This document shows positions 16,093 through 22,765 of a stretch of DNA of 35,045 nt, piece after piece (the stretch's first letter is position 1; each line of letters starts with the position of its first letter). The stretch lies in the IMG/VR virus record IMGVR_UViG_3300037961_001845, positions 1 through 35,045 of that record. One strand, 5' to 3'. Source of the DNA: a virus. A program made the translations under genes and the position numbers. The notes beneath the pieces are model-generated. The model did not search any database, was not told the DNA's origin, and worked only from the letters and a program-made list of their open reading frames with translations.

Positions 16093-17766
16093 TTATTCCT
16101 CCTTCGGCGGGTCTTTAAAAATCTTCTTAGATTCTTTTGTCGGTAATTCAGCAGGCTTTTTATCCTTAATCTTACTCTCAATGAAATTAACAACTTCTTG
16201 CAGTTCTTCTGCCTTTTCTTCATATTTTCTGGATAACTCTTCAAACTTTCCTGCGGCATCTACATCAATGGTAGGTGCGCCTTCAAAGAATCCTCCATCT
16301 GCTTCAAGAACCAATTTAACATCAGGGTCGCTTGCGAGATAGCCTGTTAATCCCTGTTCAATATCTCCTTCGGCTTTAGCACTAAGTTTTTCCATTTGCT
16401 TAGCGTATCTGCTTAAATCAAAAGCAATATTTGCTCCTTTAGTTAATTGTTCCTTAATTTCAGGCAAGGGGTCGCCTTGCTTAAATACATTTAAAATAGT
16501 GCTAAACTCTTTCAAAGTTGGTTTTAATCTATCAAAAGTATCTAAATCAACTTGAAGCCTTTCTAATTTTCTTTCTTCAGCCCTAAGTTCTTTTTGCAAT
16601 TCTTCTTTAGCCTCTCTAATATGTTTTTCTTTATTTTTATCAATATCTCTAAGCATAGAATTAATTTCTTTAATTGAACCAACTCTTTTCGCAGGGTCAT
16701 CCTTTACATCTAGTTTTTTACCAGATGAAGCGATAACTCTTCGTAAAGCAGCATTTAGTTTTCTAACCTGCCTAGCAACCAATTCGTCTGGGTTTTTGAG
16801 AGTCTCTTTAATCATTTCTATTTTTTCTTCAATAAATACTTTAGTATTCATAATACTATTAGTATATTTTTGAGTGGAATTAATTCTTCGTAGTGCTCTT
16901 TCGTATTCTCTATTGATGCCAACATCAGCCGTTCTTTTTTTGGCTCGTTCAAGCATACGAAGTCTTTCGCTTTTTACCTTCTTTCTAGGAACTAAAGTTC
17001 TTGGTTCTCTCTTCCATCTTTGTTTATGAATAGTTCTAAAAATCTCTAAGAAACCAATTTTTTCTCCATCAACATCAAATTCAGTATTTACAATATCATT
17101 TAGTAGGCCCTGTAATTCAATTACATTAATATCTTCGCCCTTTTTCACTTCTTCTCTTCCCTTCTTTGTATATTTATACATTTTTCCTGAAAGGACACCA
17201 TCAACTAGAAGTTCTCCATATTCATCTTCCAAAAAATTACTGTTATCTTTTAACCTAGTTAAGAAACCTAATAAACTGCTAGAATTAGTAGAAGTAGAAC
17301 CTAATCTTGAATAACTTTGCATAACTCCTCTAACAACAAGTTTTCCATCTTGTCTTGATACTCTTGCATCGGAAGAAATTTCCATCAAAATATCTGCTTG
17401 AAACTTTAGATTTGATAAAATTTTGTAGGCATCTTCTTCTTTAACAGACCTACTAAACTCTTCACCATATCTATTTTCTGCGATTCTAGCATCTATTTGT
17501 GCTTGTTCATCAGCACTATCAACAGGAGCAGAATAATCTTCTTCTTCACTTGCTCTTGCAGAACCCACTTCATCTTCTTCTTGCTTGGCAATAGTAATAT
17601 ATTTACGATAAGCAATCATATTTTGAGAGTTCATGTTCTCAATCAAAGATGCTTTGATTAAAGAAGCACTAGCCCGTTCCTTAACCAACATAGATGTATT
17701 ATCATCTAACTTTGCTTTGCTTAAAACATTAAGCAAAGATTTATCTTTGGCTAATTCAAAAAACAT
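16093..17766 (-). CDS. 557-aa coiled-coil protein, unknown
   Basis: This highly charged protein has long predicted coiled coils, especially at about residues 375-440 (IREAKEELQKELRAEERKLE) and 500-545. The first residues, MFFELAKDKS, could be a worn version of the tag without Trp. A central basic region (RKKVKSERLRMLERAKKR) may bind nucleic acid. It is placed between portal-linked genes and the protease. Candidate roles are internal head protein or scaffold-core component. There is no enzymatic signature. Confidence 0.6.
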   Translation of the reverse strand: MFFELAKDKSLLNVLSKAKLDDNTSMLVKERASASLIKASLIENMNSQNMIAYRKYITIAKQEEDEVGSARASEEEDYSAPVDSADEQAQIDARIAENRYGEEFSRSVKEEDAYKILSNLKFQADILMEISSDARVSRQDGKLVVRGVMQSYSRLGSTSTNSSSLLGFLTRLKDNSNFLEDEYGELLVDGVLSGKMYKYTKKGREEVKKGEDINVIELQGLLNDIVNTEFDVDGEKIGFLEIFRTIHKQRWKREPRTLVPRKKVKSERLRMLERAKKRTADVGINREYERALRRINSTQKYTNSIMNTKVFIEEKIEMIKETLKNPDELVARQVRKLNAALRRVIASSGKKLDVKDDPAKRVGSIKEINSMLRDIDKNKEKHIREAKEELQKELRAEERKLERLQVDLDTFDRLKPTLKEFSTILNVFKQGDPLPEIKEQLTKGANIAFDLSRYAKQMEKLSAKAEGDIEQGLTGYLASDPDVKLVLEADGGFFEGAPTIDVDAAGKFEELSRKYEEKAEELQEVVNFIESKIKDKKPAELPTKESKKIFKDPPKEE

Positions 17767-17775
17767 TTAAAAACC

Positions 17776-18000
17776 TCAAAAAGGAATGTTCTCTTTCTTT
17801 CCTCTTTTCTTTGATGGTAAAAGAATAACATCAGGATTATCAGCAGAAGAGGGTAATGCCTTGTGAGAAGTATCGGGAGGCAAACCAACAGACATATCTC
17901 TATTCTTTTGCTTCTTATTATTTTCTTGAGCCGTTAAAGCCTTAACTTTGGCTAACTCTTTTGTCAATCTTCTTTGCTTTTGGTGTAAATCTTCTGTCAT
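17776..18000 (-). CDS. Small basic 74-aa protein, unknown
   Basis: It starts at ATG 17998-18000, two bases after the stop of the upstream gene. An N-terminal Lys/Arg/Gln-rich helix (LHQKQRRLTKELAKVKALTA) is followed by a Pro/Ser-rich, probably unstructured half ending KKRGKKENIPF. There is no tag and no recognised domain. It is kept as a real gene because it fits tightly in the operon and nothing else covers this stretch. Confidence 0.55.
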   Translation of the reverse strand: MTEDLHQKQRRLTKELAKVKALTAQENNKKQKNRDMSVGLPPDTSHKALPSSADNPDVILLPSKKRGKKENIPF

Positions 18001-18002
18001 GT

Positions 18003-18326
18003 TTAATCCTCCAATGTTCCTTCGGTTCTTTCTAAAATATCAATAAGTTGTTCTTTAGACAAACTTTTAATGTGTCTTTCAGCCATCTCTAACAAATCTT
18101 TTCTTGTCATTTCTGCTAAATTAGACATATCTTCCTCAAAAACTAAATCTAAACTATCCATTCTTCCTCTTGGGTTTAAATCAGCCGCAGGATTTCCGCC
18201 CTTCATTCTCGTTTGAGTGGGTCTTTTCACCCTATTACTCAAAACCTTTTCGGGGATTTCTTTACCCCGACCAAGTTTGCCTTTTCTATCTCTAACCGCC
18301 TTTAATACATTTTCCCAGTTTTCCAT
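18003..18326 (-). CDS. Tagged 107-aa protein (MENWENVLK), unknown
   Basis: I place the start at ATG 18324-18326, directly after the portal stop, rather than at a TTG within the portal gene. This gives MENWENVLKAV, a clear tag variant with one extra residue before Trp. A basic region follows (DRKGKLGRGKEI, then VKRPTQTRMKGG), and the C-terminus is acidic and helical (TRKDLLEMAERHIKSLSKEQ), with spacing reminiscent of small helix-extended-loop-helix DNA-binding motifs; that resemblance is weak. It probably contacts DNA or the portal. Confidence 0.6.
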   Translation of the reverse strand: MENWENVLKAVRDRKGKLGRGKEIPEKVLSNRVKRPTQTRMKGGNPAADLNPRGRMDSLDLVFEEDMSNLAEMTRKDLLEMAERHIKSLSKEQLIDILERTEGTLED

Positions 18327-18327
18327 C

Positions 18328-19968
18328 TTAACCAACTCTTCTTTCTGTCCTTGTGTCAGTATTTTGATTTCCAGCCTCTAAGGGCAAACCCGCCATTCTC
18401 TTATCTGGGCCTACGCTCATTCTGCTTTTATTCCTTGTGGCGGGAGGGTTCTCTTGGGGCTTGCCTCCGCCTTGCATCGCCTGTTCTTGCATCTGCCCCA
18501 ATTGTGAAGCATCAATGTTTGTCCCTGCATACGGGTCAGGCTCCGCCTGTTCCCCTTCACCTTCTGCTGGTGGTTTTTCTTCGGGTTCAGGCTTTTTGAA
18601 AGTAAATTGTCCATCTTCGTCCATATCAACTTCAAAGCCTAAATTCTTTGTTGATGCAGCAATATTAACTTCAATCTCACGCTTACGAAGAACAGCAATT
18701 TCATCTTCTTCTTCGCTTGGTGGCAATTTCAAATTCCAGTCTGTAATACCAAACTGCTTTACAAGGAACGGGAAAACATAATTGTTATAGACAGTTTGTG
18801 CTTTTTGAACTGCTCTGTTTGTTACGAGAATTTGCATACCTTCATTATTTAATCCACCGCTTGTAGTATTGTCAGCCATAAATACCTTGCTAACACCATA
18901 GAAAGCAGAAATTCTATCTCTTAAATCGTCTTTAACGGAGACATAATCCATTTCTTTAAGACTATCCATGAACTTAATCCATTCAACTGCCCCTTTGCCA
19001 CTTTCTGCTTCAATGCCCATGACAGGAATGAAGTGAGGGTCGGCTTCCATCTTTTCTTTAACCGACCTCCAAAACGACCTCATAGAGTCCATGTTTCTTG
19101 TCTGAACTGCGAGTAAGCCCCTCGGCATTCGGCTCTTTGTATAGGATTGATTGACATAGTTCTCCATAGCAATAAGTGTCATAATATTGTTAAATAAAGT
19201 AATAACTGGAGACATACCATAAAGACGAGAAGGACTATATTTACTGAAATGCAACACCTCTCCCTTCAAGAAATGTTGGTCATCTCCATTTACTCTATTC
19301 ACATAATGGATAGGAAATAAATTGCTATTACAAATTTCACACTTTTCATGCGGGTCTTTGTGAATAACACCACGATGATTTACGCAAGTAAAGCCCTTTG
19401 TTCCTCTTTGTCCATTTTCATCACTATAAATAAACATTGTAACTGGGTCGCCACGATAAACTTCTTTGATGCGATGCATTCTAATTTTACCATTACCGTC
19501 AATAAAATATTCTTTAACGAGAACAATGTAAGCATCATCCATAATATTTAAATCATCCTCAAGTTCCTGCAAAACATCAATAAACAATTGCTCAGACTTA
19601 TTTACATAGCCTTCAATAAACTTCTCAGCATATTCTAATTGTTTAACATCAGGAATCTTAAGGTCAGCACTTTTACAACGAGAACATTCTTGAACAGGTC
19701 TTTTATGTTCTTTACCACAATTATTACATCGTGCTTCATATGCTTTCTCCCAAACATAGCCTCTTCTAAATACTTCTTGTTTTAATTGAGTAATACAAGT
19801 TCTAGCAATAACTGATTGATTGACAATATTATAGATGATTGGGCCAGTCATCATGTGATTGGTTTCTCTTTCTTGAATACCCATGTTGTAGACTTTTCTA
19901 TCAGCAGGTTTGGGAGTTTGTCTCCTAAACAGATTAGTAATGCTGAATCTTCTTTTTTCTTCAACCAT
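18328..19968 (-). CDS. Portal protein with two zinc-binding sites
   Basis: A 546-aa portal, the dodecameric DNA gate at one capsid vertex. The core pattern fits phage portals: N-terminal strand-helix region, the long helix around YGMSPVITLFNNIMTLIAME (about 245-270), the segment FYGVSKVFMADNTTSGGLNNEG (about 345-370), and a disordered Pro/Glu/Gln-rich C-terminus. Unusually it carries C81-C84-C95-C98 (CNNCGK...CSRC), a zinc-ribbon-like pair, and C195-H198-C210-C213 (CVNH...CEIC), a second site in the wing region. The first gene after the small-protein cluster, it is separated from it by a 53-base gap with a GGGGGTG ribosome binding site. Confidence 0.85.
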   Translation of the reverse strand: MVEEKRRFSITNLFRRQTPKPADRKVYNMGIQERETNHMMTGPIIYNIVNQSVIARTCITQLKQEVFRRGYVWEKAYEARCNNCGKEHKRPVQECSRCKSADLKIPDVKQLEYAEKFIEGYVNKSEQLFIDVLQELEDDLNIMDDAYIVLVKEYFIDGNGKIRMHRIKEVYRGDPVTMFIYSDENGQRGTKGFTCVNHRGVIHKDPHEKCEICNSNLFPIHYVNRVNGDDQHFLKGEVLHFSKYSPSRLYGMSPVITLFNNIMTLIAMENYVNQSYTKSRMPRGLLAVQTRNMDSMRSFWRSVKEKMEADPHFIPVMGIEAESGKGAVEWIKFMDSLKEMDYVSVKDDLRDRISAFYGVSKVFMADNTTSGGLNNEGMQILVTNRAVQKAQTVYNNYVFPFLVKQFGITDWNLKLPPSEEEDEIAVLRKREIEVNIAASTKNLGFEVDMDEDGQFTFKKPEPEEKPPAEGEGEQAEPDPYAGTNIDASQLGQMQEQAMQGGGKPQENPPATRNKSRMSVGPDKRMAGLPLEAGNQNTDTRTERRVG

Positions 19969-20021
19969 GAATCACACCCCCTGTTTTAATGCTACGCTAT
20001 CCTCGCCTATGAACGCTTCGG

Positions 20022-20255
20022 TTATGGTTGCCCGCTATCCTCAATGTCATACCTTTCGTTGCTTGAACGCAGCATTTCTTCTAAAATTCCCTTTAAGTAA
20101 GTCGCCCTACTTTCAGGTCGCTTAAATCCTAATTTTAAATAGTAAATAACCATTCTTTTATTAATGTCTGCTAAGTTAGAAAACTTAACATATTTTTTCC
20201 TATCTCTAGGTAATTCATCATTTAAGATTCCATTTTTAAGTTGTTTCCAACTCAT
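20022..20255 (-). CDS. Tagged 77-aa basic protein (MSWKQLKNG)
   Basis: A longer frame opens at ATG 20285, but that would overlap the Cys-rich gene upstream. The ATG at 20253-20255 yields MSWKQLKNGILND, in line with the tag on neighbours, so I prefer it. The body is basic and helical (RDRKKYVKFSNLADINKR, then a hydrophobic YYLKLGF), with SRATYLKGILEEMLRSSNER near the end. No strong ribosome binding site is seen, so translation may be coupled to the gene ending at 20267. The family is not recognised. Confidence 0.6.
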   Translation of the reverse strand: MSWKQLKNGILNDELPRDRKKYVKFSNLADINKRMVIYYLKLGFKRPESRATYLKGILEEMLRSSNERYDIEDSGQP

Positions 20256-20266
20256 TTTATTTTTAA

Positions 20267-20431
20267 TTAATAGGGTTTGGTCCATAATAAAGCCTCATCA
20301 ATTTTACAAGTCAAGCATCTATTTGATATTACTTCTTTTCTACATCTTCTGCAAACAGTCGCGTATCTAATTTTTTTAGGTAGTTTAGTTCTTACTTTAT
20401 GTTTAAAAATATCGTAGTGCTGGCGAGGCAT
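20267..20431 (-). CDS. 54-aa zinc-ribbon-like small protein
   Basis: A short gene starting at ATG 20429-20431, sharing one base with the TAA of the upstream gene (TAATG). The product begins MPRQHYDIFKHKV, is strongly basic, and carries CRRC (residues 27-30) and CLTC (39-42), two CxxC pairs nine residues apart, as in a rubredoxin- or zinc-ribbon-like knuckle. It ends LLWTKPY. It has no tag. It is probably a nucleic-acid-binding or structural zinc protein. Confidence 0.6.
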   Translation of the reverse strand: MPRQHYDIFKHKVRTKLPKKIRYATVCRRCRKEVISNRCLTCKIDEALLWTKPY

Positions 20432-20895
20432 TAACAGTTCCACCTTCTTCTTGCGGCCTTTGCTTTCTCGCTGTAAGTTCCATCTGCTCGTTTAAATCCT
20501 CTTGACCTTGCACAAAAAGACTTTCTTCTCTTGTATGCTTTACCGCCTCTTTTAAGTTTGCTTGGCTTTTTAGTGACTGGACGCTTTAAATTAGCACCTG
20601 TTTCTCTCTTGAATTTAGCACGACCTTTTGCACTTAATCCACCCGTTCTTGCGTGAATCTTTTTATTGTAGCCCTTGAAGGGTTTCTTTTTAAGAATAGG
20701 TTCGTGGGTATAAATATCTCCATCCTTGTGCATGAAAATTTTGCCTTCTTTTCTTAGTTTAGATAATGCCTGTTTGATTTCTGTTTCTTCACCAAACTGC
20801 TTTAGATTTTTCATTCCCAATGCTCCGCCTTCTTTCTCAATCTCACTAAGAATTTTTGATTCTAAATCTGCTTTAAGTATTTCTTTCCAAGTCAT
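20431..20895 (-). CDS. Tagged basic protein with SFCARSRG...RRRWNC C-terminal domain
   Basis: A 154-aa protein. N-terminal tag MTWKEILKA, then a winged-helix-like segment (about residues 12-60: SEIEKEGGALGMKNLKQFGE, and IKQALSKLRKEGKIFM followed by a short wing). The C-terminal part is very basic and ends with ARTGGLSAKGRAKFKRETGA, a Lys/Pro-rich stretch, KRRKSFCARSRGF and a final RRRWNC. I recall this C-terminal pattern as a small uncharacterised family spread through many tailed viruses (DUF6321-like by memory; not checked). The combination suggests a DNA-binding internal protein carried by the tag. The stop overlaps the next gene start. Confidence 0.7.
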   Translation of the reverse strand: MTWKEILKADLESKILSEIEKEGGALGMKNLKQFGEETEIKQALSKLRKEGKIFMHKDGDIYTHEPILKKKPFKGYNKKIHARTGGLSAKGRAKFKRETGANLKRPVTKKPSKLKRGGKAYKRRKSFCARSRGFKRADGTYSEKAKAARRRWNC

Positions 20896-21293
20896 TATTC
20901 TCCCCTCATTTGGTTTTCTTTAGATGTTTTATCATCATCAATTGGGCCACCTTTAGCCCATGTATAGCAGGTTCTTGCAGAATGGCATTTAAAATCGTGC
21001 ATCCAACAATAACCTAAGCGACCATCTTCATCCGTTTTTAAAGGCATACACTTATCCATTCTTGGTGAAATATCAAAAGCAATACAATTGCTACAATTAG
21101 ATTTCTTTGCTACTTCTGCAGTAGTGTTCCATCTTTTAGCGTATTCTTCCCAATATTCTTCATCAGCAAGATTGAGTGGGCCATATTTAATATTTGGGTT
21201 TTTAACAGCCGCATCTCTATTTTTAGTATTAAGCATTAAATCCTGTGTCGCTCTTGGACAAGCGAGTTCTTTTAAAATAATTTCCCAACTCAC
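20895..21293 (-). CDS. Tagged Cys/His-rich protein, putative metal-binding
   Basis: The start codon is GTG 21291-21293 with AGGTGATATT upstream; it gives MSWEIILKE. Residues about 65-118 hold a cluster: CSNCIAFD, then C (MDKCMPL), GYCWMHDFKCHSARTCYTW. With six cysteines and two histidines this looks like an iron-sulfur or zinc site; a similar CxxCxxFD...GYC...RTCxxW pattern occurs in small proteins of other marine tailed viruses (from memory). The segment before it is helical and Glu-rich. The cofactor cannot be decided from sequence. Confidence 0.65.
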   Translation of the reverse strand: MSWEIILKELACPRATQDLMLNTKNRDAAVKNPNIKYGPLNLADEEYWEEYAKRWNTTAEVAKKSNCSNCIAFDISPRMDKCMPLKTDEDGRLGYCWMHDFKCHSARTCYTWAKGGPIDDDKTSKENQMRGE

Positions 21294-21297
21294 AATA

Positions 21298-21720
21298 TCA
21301 CCTATTATCTTCTTTAAATCCAGAACTGGTTTCAGGAACTGGATTCTTTCCTTCTAACTTTCTTTTTGTTGCTTCGGGACTATTAAAATCATGGACTTGA
21401 TAAGGATTTTTATTGTCATCAGGTTCCTCATCTTCTCCAATAATTTGATATTCATAACTAGGTGCGCCTAATACTTCAAATATTCCCCTATCAAGAACAA
21501 CACATCTTCCTATATATTGGTCGCCCATAACAGTCCACGGTCTAGGATTTCCTCTAGTTCTCATAACATATTTTAAATTTTCAAATGCGGCCTCTCTTGT
21601 CGGAAAAATTGTTTCTCCATTATCGTCTGAAATAACATTCCAATTACGCATTCTGCTGGTATGCTCACCTTTAATCATGGCCTTGAAACCATTTTGTTTG
21701 ATAATGTTTTCCCAACTCAT
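21298..21720 (-). CDS. Tagged 140-aa protein (MSWENIIKQ), unknown
   Basis: It starts at ATG 21718-21720, overlapping the previous stop by four bases (ATGA). After the tag MSWENIIKQ comes a mixed domain with RNWNVISDDNGETIFPTREA, a helix ENLKYVMRTRGN and strands around GRCVVLDRGIFEVLG. The C-terminus (about 100-140) is polar, Pro/Asn/Glu-rich and probably disordered. I do not recognise it. It belongs to the run of five consecutive tagged genes between 20.4 and 22.6 kb. Confidence 0.6.
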   Translation of the reverse strand: MSWENIIKQNGFKAMIKGEHTSRMRNWNVISDDNGETIFPTREAAFENLKYVMRTRGNPRPWTVMGDQYIGRCVVLDRGIFEVLGAPSYEYQIIGEDEEPDDNKNPYQVHDFNSPEATKRKLEGKNPVPETSSGFKEDNR

Positions 21721-22058
21721 GCTCTCATCCTCTTAGTTTTTCTTTTACTAGATTCTTTTCTTGATAATGCTACTTTGTGTGCCGCATTTAATCTTTTCTT
21801 TGCTTCAGGGTCTTTTGCTCTTCTTGCTGCAACTCTTGCTCTTTGTTCTACTAAATTGATAATTTGCGATTGTCTTTTGTGTGGCTTTGATTTGAATGAT
21901 GAACTTGAAAAAGTTTCTCTTACATCTTTTGCAGTTTTGAATTTAACAGGAACAGTATCTTTTGGGTTTTCGTCTGTATATAATCTTCTTGCTGAACCTT
22001 TAGGTTTCTTTCCCGTTCCTTTCTTTGGGTCTTTCTTTAGAATATTAATCCAATTCAA
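21717..22058 (-). CDS. Tagged highly basic 113-aa protein
   Basis: The start is TTG 22056-22058 (TTGA overlapping the upstream TGA), translating as MNWINILKKDP; no ATG would keep the tag, so the alternative start appears to be used. The body is very rich in Lys and Arg: RRLYTDENPKDTVPVKFKTA, SFKSKPHKRQSQIINLVEQR, then ARVAARRAKDPEAKKRLNAA and a KRKTKR tail. The RLYTDENPKDTVPVKF and HKRQSQIINL segments recur, to my memory, in an uncharacterised family of small basic viral proteins (DUF5824-like, unchecked). DNA condensation or packaging with the genome is likely. Confidence 0.7.
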   Translation of the reverse strand: MNWINILKKDPKKGTGKKPKGSARRLYTDENPKDTVPVKFKTAKDVRETFSSSSFKSKPHKRQSQIINLVEQRARVAARRAKDPEAKKRLNAAHKVALSRKESSKRKTKRMRA

Positions 22059-22594
22059 GGTGAACCCTTCCTTCGTTTATAGGTCTTACAAGCAGCGCAA
22101 GTCGGCCTACATCTTCTTTTTGTTCCTTTAGAAGCATCAGCCCGACCACAGGGTTTTGGGCCTCCTTTATCTCCACAGGTTCCACAAGCAATCCATCCTC
22201 CCTGCGTTTTTCCTCCTTTAGATTCCTTTCCGCCTCTTCTTGAAAACCAACCGTGAAGTCCTTCACTTTTCTCTCTTTTGAAATTATCTCCGCCTTTACG
22301 AAACAGTCGGTCAAAGTTTTCAAAAAGAGCAGTATTTTCTTCATAACACTTTTCTCTTGCTTCAATAACCTTTGTGAAGGCTTTGTCTTCTTCAGGAGTA
22401 AATTTTGTTCTTGTCAGTATATGATGAAAGTAATTTTCTAATGTTTTACAAGACATTTGTCCAATTCTGCTCAAAGCAAAGGTTGGGGCTTTTCTATACT
22501 TTTCCATAAAATCAGAAAGTTCTTGCCTTAGAACATCACAGCACAATTGATTAGCATCAAAAGTGAGACGCTTAAGAACTTTTTTCCAAGACAT
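22055..22594 (-). CDS. Tagged protein with Cys-rich basic C-terminal domain (GWIxC...PCGR...CRPTCAAC)
   Basis: ATG 22592-22594 gives MSWKKVLKRL; an earlier GTG is part of the ribosome binding site GTGATTATC. Residues 12-110 are helical with two cysteines and a His pair. The last 65 residues form LHGWFSRRGGKESKGGKTQG, then WIACGTCGDKGGPKPCGR, and RCRPTCAACKTYKRRKG. The GW(I/V)xC...PCGR...CRPT pattern belongs to a small basic domain I know from phages and giant viruses, without known function. It is probably an internal or DNA-associated virion protein. Confidence 0.7.
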   Translation of the reverse strand: MSWKKVLKRLTFDANQLCCDVLRQELSDFMEKYRKAPTFALSRIGQMSCKTLENYFHHILTRTKFTPEEDKAFTKVIEAREKCYEENTALFENFDRLFRKGGDNFKREKSEGLHGWFSRRGGKESKGGKTQGGWIACGTCGDKGGPKPCGRADASKGTKRRCRPTCAACKTYKRRKGSP

Positions 22595-22599
22595 GATAA

Positions 22600-22761
22600 T
22601 CACTTCTTTTTGGATTTATTTCCCCAATTTGCAGCACCGACTTTACGACAACGGACAAGCGCACCTGAAGCGTATGCAGAAGGCCATTTCTTATAACGGC
22701 TTCGCACTTTATGATAACAGGCATCTTTTTCTTTCTTTAATTCTTCAAACCATAACGACAT
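22600..22761 (-). CDS. 53-aa conserved basic protein (KKWPSAYASGALVRCRK)
   Basis: Start ATG 22759-22761 after GTGATATT. The sequence begins MSLWFEELKKEKDACYHKV and contains SRYKKWPSAYASGALVRCRK, a widespread signature of small basic viral proteins (DUF5872-like by memory, unchecked). It ends in a Lys-run after VGAANWGN. The N-terminus MSLWFEELKK is itself a variant of the tag, with one extra residue before Trp. It sits 4 bases downstream of the endonuclease-like 690-aa gene, and its stop lies next to the start of the tagged Cys-rich gene. Confidence 0.7.
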   Translation of the reverse strand: MSLWFEELKKEKDACYHKVRSRYKKWPSAYASGALVRCRKVGAANWGNKSKKK

Positions 22762-22765
22762 AATA

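Noticed and set aside
19969-20021. Regulatory element or small gene in the 53-base gap before the portal
   Set aside because: I see a ribosome binding site for the portal but no clear TATA box, hairpin or frame.
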